34,493 bases of DNA, taken from assembly GCA_944358355.1 (NCBI GenBank), contig CALVQY010000015.1, forward strand, positions 1 to 34,493, given 5' to 3'. Positions within the stretch are counted from its first letter, which is position 1, and the number at the start of each line of letters is the position of its first letter. This DNA comes from an uncultured Bacilli bacterium (GTDB taxonomy: Bacteria > Bacillota_I > Bacilli_A > RF39 > UBA660). Made by a program: the position numbers and the translations under genes. Below the pieces are notes generated by a model. That model was not told where the DNA came from. It did not search any database and worked only from the letters and a program-made list of their open reading frames with translations. Below are positions 31,313 to 34,493 of this stretch, piece by piece.

Positions 31313-32115
31313 AAAAAGGAAGTAACTTTACCTTCATCTTGATAACTTATAAGAGTTTCTAAATTAACTTTCTCAGTACTTTTAAAGATATTATTATCAA
31401 TAACATCACTGTTTTTTCTAAGCTCATTAAGTAGATTTTTTATTTCTAAACGTTTAGAATTACTTTCGCCCATCTTATTTTCTGTAAATTTACAAGCACA
31501 GTTTATAAAGGTATATTCATTATATTGCCAAAATCTTTTAATAGATTCTTCTCTTACTAGATAAAGGGGTCTAATAAGTTCCATACCAGGGAAATTAGTG
31601 CTGTGTAGTTTTGGTAACATCGTTTTAAATTCTCCACCATAAAACATTGATAGAAGAATAGTTTCTATTACATCGTCAAAGTGATGACCTAAGGCAATTT
31701 TATTACAGCCTAAGTCTTTAGCAGTTTTATAAAGAAAACCTCTTCGCATTCTTGCACACATATAACAAGGATGGTCTTTATCTAATTTGTTAGCAACTTC
31801 AAAGATATCAGAGTTAAATATTTTATAGTCGATACCTAAAGATTCTAAATTATCTTTTATTAATTTTAAAGTCTCTTCTTTATATCCTGGGTTCATAATG
31901 ATATATGAAAGTTTAAAGTTAGTCTTACCATGTTTCTGTAACTCTTCTAGACATTTTGCAAGTAAGACAGAATCTTTCCCACCAGAAATACAAACAGCGA
32001 TATGGTCATTTTCATTTACAAGGGAATAATCTCTAATCGCTTTCATAAATTTACGCCAGATATCTTTACGATATTTTGTTATAAGACTATGTTCTACTTG
32101 GCTTTTACTTTTCAT
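31300..32115 (-). CDS. ttcA: TtcA-type tRNA 2-thiocytidine synthetase (PP-loop)
   Basis: 271 residues from ATG 32115 (MKSKSQVEHSLITKY). The family adenylates C32 of some tRNAs and adds sulfur. The ATP-binding PP-loop is CISGGKDSVLLA (SGGKDS at 44-49). The Cys pair CYMC and the later Cys in INCACKF can hold an iron-sulfur cluster, as in TtcA. ALGHHFDDVIETILLSMFYG is the usual following block. The start overlaps the end of the pseudouridine synthase gene by 11 bases, so both RNA-modification genes are co-expressed. A close relative with a different target nucleoside remains possible. Confidence 0.85.
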   Translation of the reverse strand: MKSKSQVEHSLITKYRKDIWRKFMKAIRDYSLVNENDHIAVCISGGKDSVLLAKCLEELQKHGKTNFKLSYIIMNPGYKEETLKLIKDNLESLGIDYKIFNSDIFEVANKLDKDHPCYMCARMRRGFLYKTAKDLGCNKIALGHHFDDVIETILLSMFYGGEFKTMLPKLHSTNFPGMELIRPLYLVREESIKRFWQYNEYTFINCACKFTENKMGESNSKRLEIKNLLNELRKNSDVIDNNIFKSTEKVNLETLISYQDEGKVTSFLDRY

Positions 32116-32956
32116 TTTTAAACACCTTCTTAAATGATGATGGAACACTACTTTCAAATGTATAAATTTTATTATTAAGAGGATTAATTATAGTTAATTT
32201 ACTTGCATGTAAATATAATCTATTAGATTTAATACCTCCATACTTCTTATCTCCTACTATAGGGCATCCTAAATGATTTAAGACTACTCTTATCTGATTA
32301 CGTCTTCCAGTTTTGATATTAACTTTAACAAGAGAATATTTATTGTTTTTATTAATTGTTTTGATAGAAGTAACAGCAATCTTACCTTCTTTTTTATTAG
32401 TAACAATAACTTTATCAGGTCCTATTTCTTTTAAGTAACAAGTATAGTCATCTATATCTTTCACAGTACCAGTTACTAAAGCGATATATTCTCTTGTTTT
32501 AACATATTTATCCCAATTATTTTGCAAAAGATGTTTTAGAGTATTATCTTTTACAAAGACTAAGACTCCTGATGTATCTTTATCAAGGCGATGTAAGACA
32601 AAGATTTTATCAGACTTCTTTCTATTTTTAATAAACTCTCTAACTAAGTGATAAGCAGTCTTTTCTTTTTCTTTAGTAGTACTGATAGATAAAAGTCCAG
32701 CAGGTTTATTAATTACTAAAAAGTATTCATCTTCATAGATAATATCAAGATCACTTTTCTTATGAGTTTTATTAATCTTACTAAGTTCAATAATATCATT
32801 CTTCTTAACAATTGTATTATACTTAGTTACTACTTTACCATTAAGTAGTACCCCTCCATCCTTTAGATAGTTCTTTATCTTTTTCTTACTTAAGTCCTTA
32901 AATAAAATAAATAACGTATCTAATAGTTTTCCTTTTTCTAAAACTTTTCCTTTCAT
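32105..32956 (-). CDS. RluA-family 23S/tRNA pseudouridine synthase
   Basis: 283 residues from ATG 32956 (MKGKVLEKGKLLDTLF) behind AGGAAG. An S4-like RNA-binding domain covers about residues 10-65 (DLSKKKIKNYLKDGGVLLNG). The catalytic domain follows, with INKPAGLLSIST and the active-site Asp in HRLDKDTSGVLVFVKDN, then KTGRRNQIRVVLNHLGCPIV, GDKKYGG and LYLHASKL. It converts uridine to pseudouridine in RNA. The target cannot be told from the sequence. Confidence 0.93.
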   Translation of the reverse strand: MKGKVLEKGKLLDTLFILFKDLSKKKIKNYLKDGGVLLNGKVVTKYNTIVKKNDIIELSKINKTHKKSDLDIIYEDEYFLVINKPAGLLSISTTKEKEKTAYHLVREFIKNRKKSDKIFVLHRLDKDTSGVLVFVKDNTLKHLLQNNWDKYVKTREYIALVTGTVKDIDDYTCYLKEIGPDKVIVTNKKEGKIAVTSIKTINKNNKYSLVKVNIKTGRRNQIRVVLNHLGCPIVGDKKYGGIKSNRLYLHASKLTIINPLNNKIYTFESSVPSSFKKVFKNEK

Positions 32957-33002
32957 TAATATCACACTTCCTTCAAAATACGGTATTATTTTATCAGATA
33001 AA

Positions 33003-33028
33003 AAGAAAAAAGTCTATTACTAGACTTT
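33003..33028 (-). terminator. Terminator of the sulfotransferase gene
   Basis: AAGTCTA pairs with TAGACTT around a four-base loop (33011-33028), with TTTTTTCTTTTT following on the minus strand. The gene's stop codon overlaps the upstream arm. Confidence 0.8.
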
Positions 33029-34493
33029 AATCAAATAAGTTATTAAATTCATATTTAAAGACACGATAAGCATATTTCTTAGAGTTGTAATTAAATTGTC
33101 TAATTAAATTACCATCATTATCATATTCACCATAAGAGTTATCTTTACCACTTCCAACAACGATATTACCATCATCAAGTATTTCAACATCACTTACTAT
33201 ACTTGAGTAAGGTATTTCAAAACTCTTAACTAATTCATAAGTCTTATCATTTTCATTAACTTTATATTGATAGAAGTATGATGTTTCTCCCTCATTATAA
33301 GTACCAGTACCAGGATAATTTGACCAATCAAAGTTAGGTCTTGTTCTAGCACCTTGATAATTGTTATTAAACATATATAAGTAATACTCTCCATCCTCTA
33401 AGTCGTCATCTGTATAATAAGTAATACTATGTTGTCCTGCTTGAGAAACAAAGTCTCCTACTTTTTCATATAGTAAATCACTATATGATGTATCTTCTGT
33501 AACAGATTCATCTGTTAATAAGTATTTAACACTAGGTTCAGTATAAGCATCACTAATATAAATTATAGTACTTAACTCTCTTGAACTTAAGACTATATCA
33601 TCTCCTATTAAAGATAGACTATTTAAATGAATCCAATCAAGTTCATAACCACCATAAGTATTTTTACCTTCTGGTTTAACAGCATTTAAGTAAAATTCTG
33701 GTAGTAAGTCTTTCATATCAACTATTTTTTCTACTTCTTTAGTATCTAAATCTACTGTAATTATAACGTCTTCAATAGTATCAGTACCATCTTCATTAAC
33801 TAATATTACAAAACGATTATTATCTTCATCATAGACCATATCATGATGCATTGAATATTTCCCTAGGTCATAGAACTCTTCTATTTTACCTAAATCATTT
33901 ACTTTAACTATACCTTTTTTACTATAAGCATAGTACATATAGTTATCATCAAAGATAATACGATCTGCTCTATAACTATCTAAGACAAACTCTTCTCTTA
34001 TTACTCCGTCATTATCATATAGATAAATATTAGAGTTATAGTTTTTATCATGTCCTAAAAGAGCGAAAAGACCATCTGTTAACTCTTCTTCACTATCTCC
34101 ATCTACTACTTCTACCTGTGTATCGATATCAGCTTCAGATTTAGGAGTTGTAATAGTAAACTCATGTTCTTCATCTCCACTAGTAAGTGTTAGAGTATTA
34201 GTTTCTCCTGGAACAAAACCAATTAATTGATATTCATTACTATCTTTATGAGATATTTCTTTTTCAAAATCACTATATCCTTCTGCTTCAATTTTATAGT
34301 CTAAATCTTCATCACTATCAGTATAATATAAGTAGTAAGATAATGAACCAGTACCATATGGATTATGGATTAATAAAGGTTCTTCCAAAGTATAATCAGC
34401 TTTATCTTTTAATTCCTCTATTTTTTCTTCAATTATATTTTGATAATCTTCACTAAAGATAGATATTTCTTCATCTTTTTCTACTTCATATAC
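33027..34493 (-). CDS. Aryl-sulfate sulfotransferase (ASST), N-terminus beyond the window
   Basis: About 488 residues are visible, and the frame continues past the right edge with no start. A first in-frame TTG at 34388 should not be taken as the start, because the sequence before it (DYTLEEPLLIHNPYGTGSLS after LKDKA) reads as an ordinary ASST N-terminal domain. The enzyme moves sulfate from one phenolic ester to another phenol without PAPS. The beta-propeller part contains YSMHHDMVYDEDNNRFVILV, with the active-site His region, then GGYELDWIHLNSLSLIGDDI, LSSRELSTIIYISDA and GQHSITYY. Any signal peptide lies outside the window. Gut Firmicutes often carry ASST genes. Confidence 0.88.
   Translation of the reverse strand, partial: VYEVEKDEEISIFSEDYQNIIEEKIEELKDKADYTLEEPLLIHNPYGTGSLSYYLYYTDSDEDLDYKIEAEGYSDFEKEISHKDSNEYQLIGFVPGETNTLTLTSGDEEHEFTITTPKSEADIDTQVEVVDGDSEEELTDGLFALLGHDKNYNSNIYLYDNDGVIREEFVLDSYRADRIIFDDNYMYYAYSKKGIVKVNDLGKIEEFYDLGKYSMHHDMVYDEDNNRFVILVNEDGTDTIEDVIITVDLDTKEVEKIVDMKDLLPEFYLNAVKPEGKNTYGGYELDWIHLNSLSLIGDDIVLSSRELSTIIYISDAYTEPSVKYLLTDESVTEDTSYSDLLYEKVGDFVSQAGQHSITYYTDDDLEDGEYYLYMFNNNYQGARTRPNFDWSNYPGTGTYNEGETSYFYQYKVNENDKTYELVKSFEIPYSSIVSDVEILDDGNIVVGSGKDNSYGEYDNDGNLIRQFNYNSKKYAYRVFKYEFNNLFD

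Overview
The window is AT-rich, densely packed DNA from a Gram-positive, spore-forming bacterium of the Bacilli type. It probably belongs to one of the uncultured, Mollicutes-related gut lineages; that placement is inferred from gene content and not proven. Evidence: a Bacillus-like S10/spc ribosomal operon; a zinc-type S14; sporulation genes (sigG, yunB, ylmC-type, spoIVFA, spoIVFB, a SpoIIB-like gene, yutH-type, yutD); strong AGGAGG ribosome binding sites; and use of TGA as a stop (dinB, ankyrin gene), so the code is standard. Most genes lie on the minus strand.

Region by region. 1-8784 (minus): the ribosomal operon S10-L3-L4-L23-L2-S19-L22-S3-L16-L29-S17-L14-L24-L5-S14-S8-L6-L18-S5-L15, with L15 cut by the window edge. 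L30 is absent between S5 and L15. A promoter and a structured leader precede S10. 8968-11560 (plus): an accessory block with a frameshifted DUF1835/DUF3658-type gene, a Fic-like gene with Gln in place of the catalytic His, a PHP phosphoesterase and a strong terminator. 11562-12770: DNA polymerase IV. 12970-17893: a two-gene module of an ankyrin/coiled-coil protein translationally coupled to a 1104-residue protein of unknown function; this is the best candidate for an undescribed system. About 17960-19370: a TnpB-only IS200/IS605-family element with an intact nuclease and a recognisable omega-RNA scaffold. It lies next to a 5'-truncated polysaccharide deacetylase gene.

19909-24488 (minus): DedA, then spoIVFB-spoIVFA, mreD-mreC, radC and a SpoIIB-like gene. 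This is a reduced version of the Bacillus spoIIB-maf-radC-mreBCD-minCD-spoIVFAB locus, without maf, mreB and minCD. 24639-25536: ten tRNA genes in one transcription unit (Val, Thr, Tyr, Gln, Lys, Leu, Ser, fMet, Asp, Phe), all with encoded CCA, bounded by a consensus promoter and a terminator. 25604-31242: an S1-domain protein, a NifU-type Fe-S scaffold, a YutH-like protein, an unknown acidic coiled-coil protein, DUF1292, YutD, YunB, a YlmC-type protein and sigma-G. 31300-32956: a TtcA-type tRNA thiolase overlapping an RluA-type pseudouridine synthase. 33027-34493: an aryl-sulfate sulfotransferase, cut by the window edge.

The window combines a conserved translation core, spore-formation and envelope genes in shortened ancestral order, and two accessory islands (8968-11560 and 12970-19912) that hold the recent rearrangements. 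All readings come from the sequence by eye. Family names rest on motifs and synteny, and no search was run.
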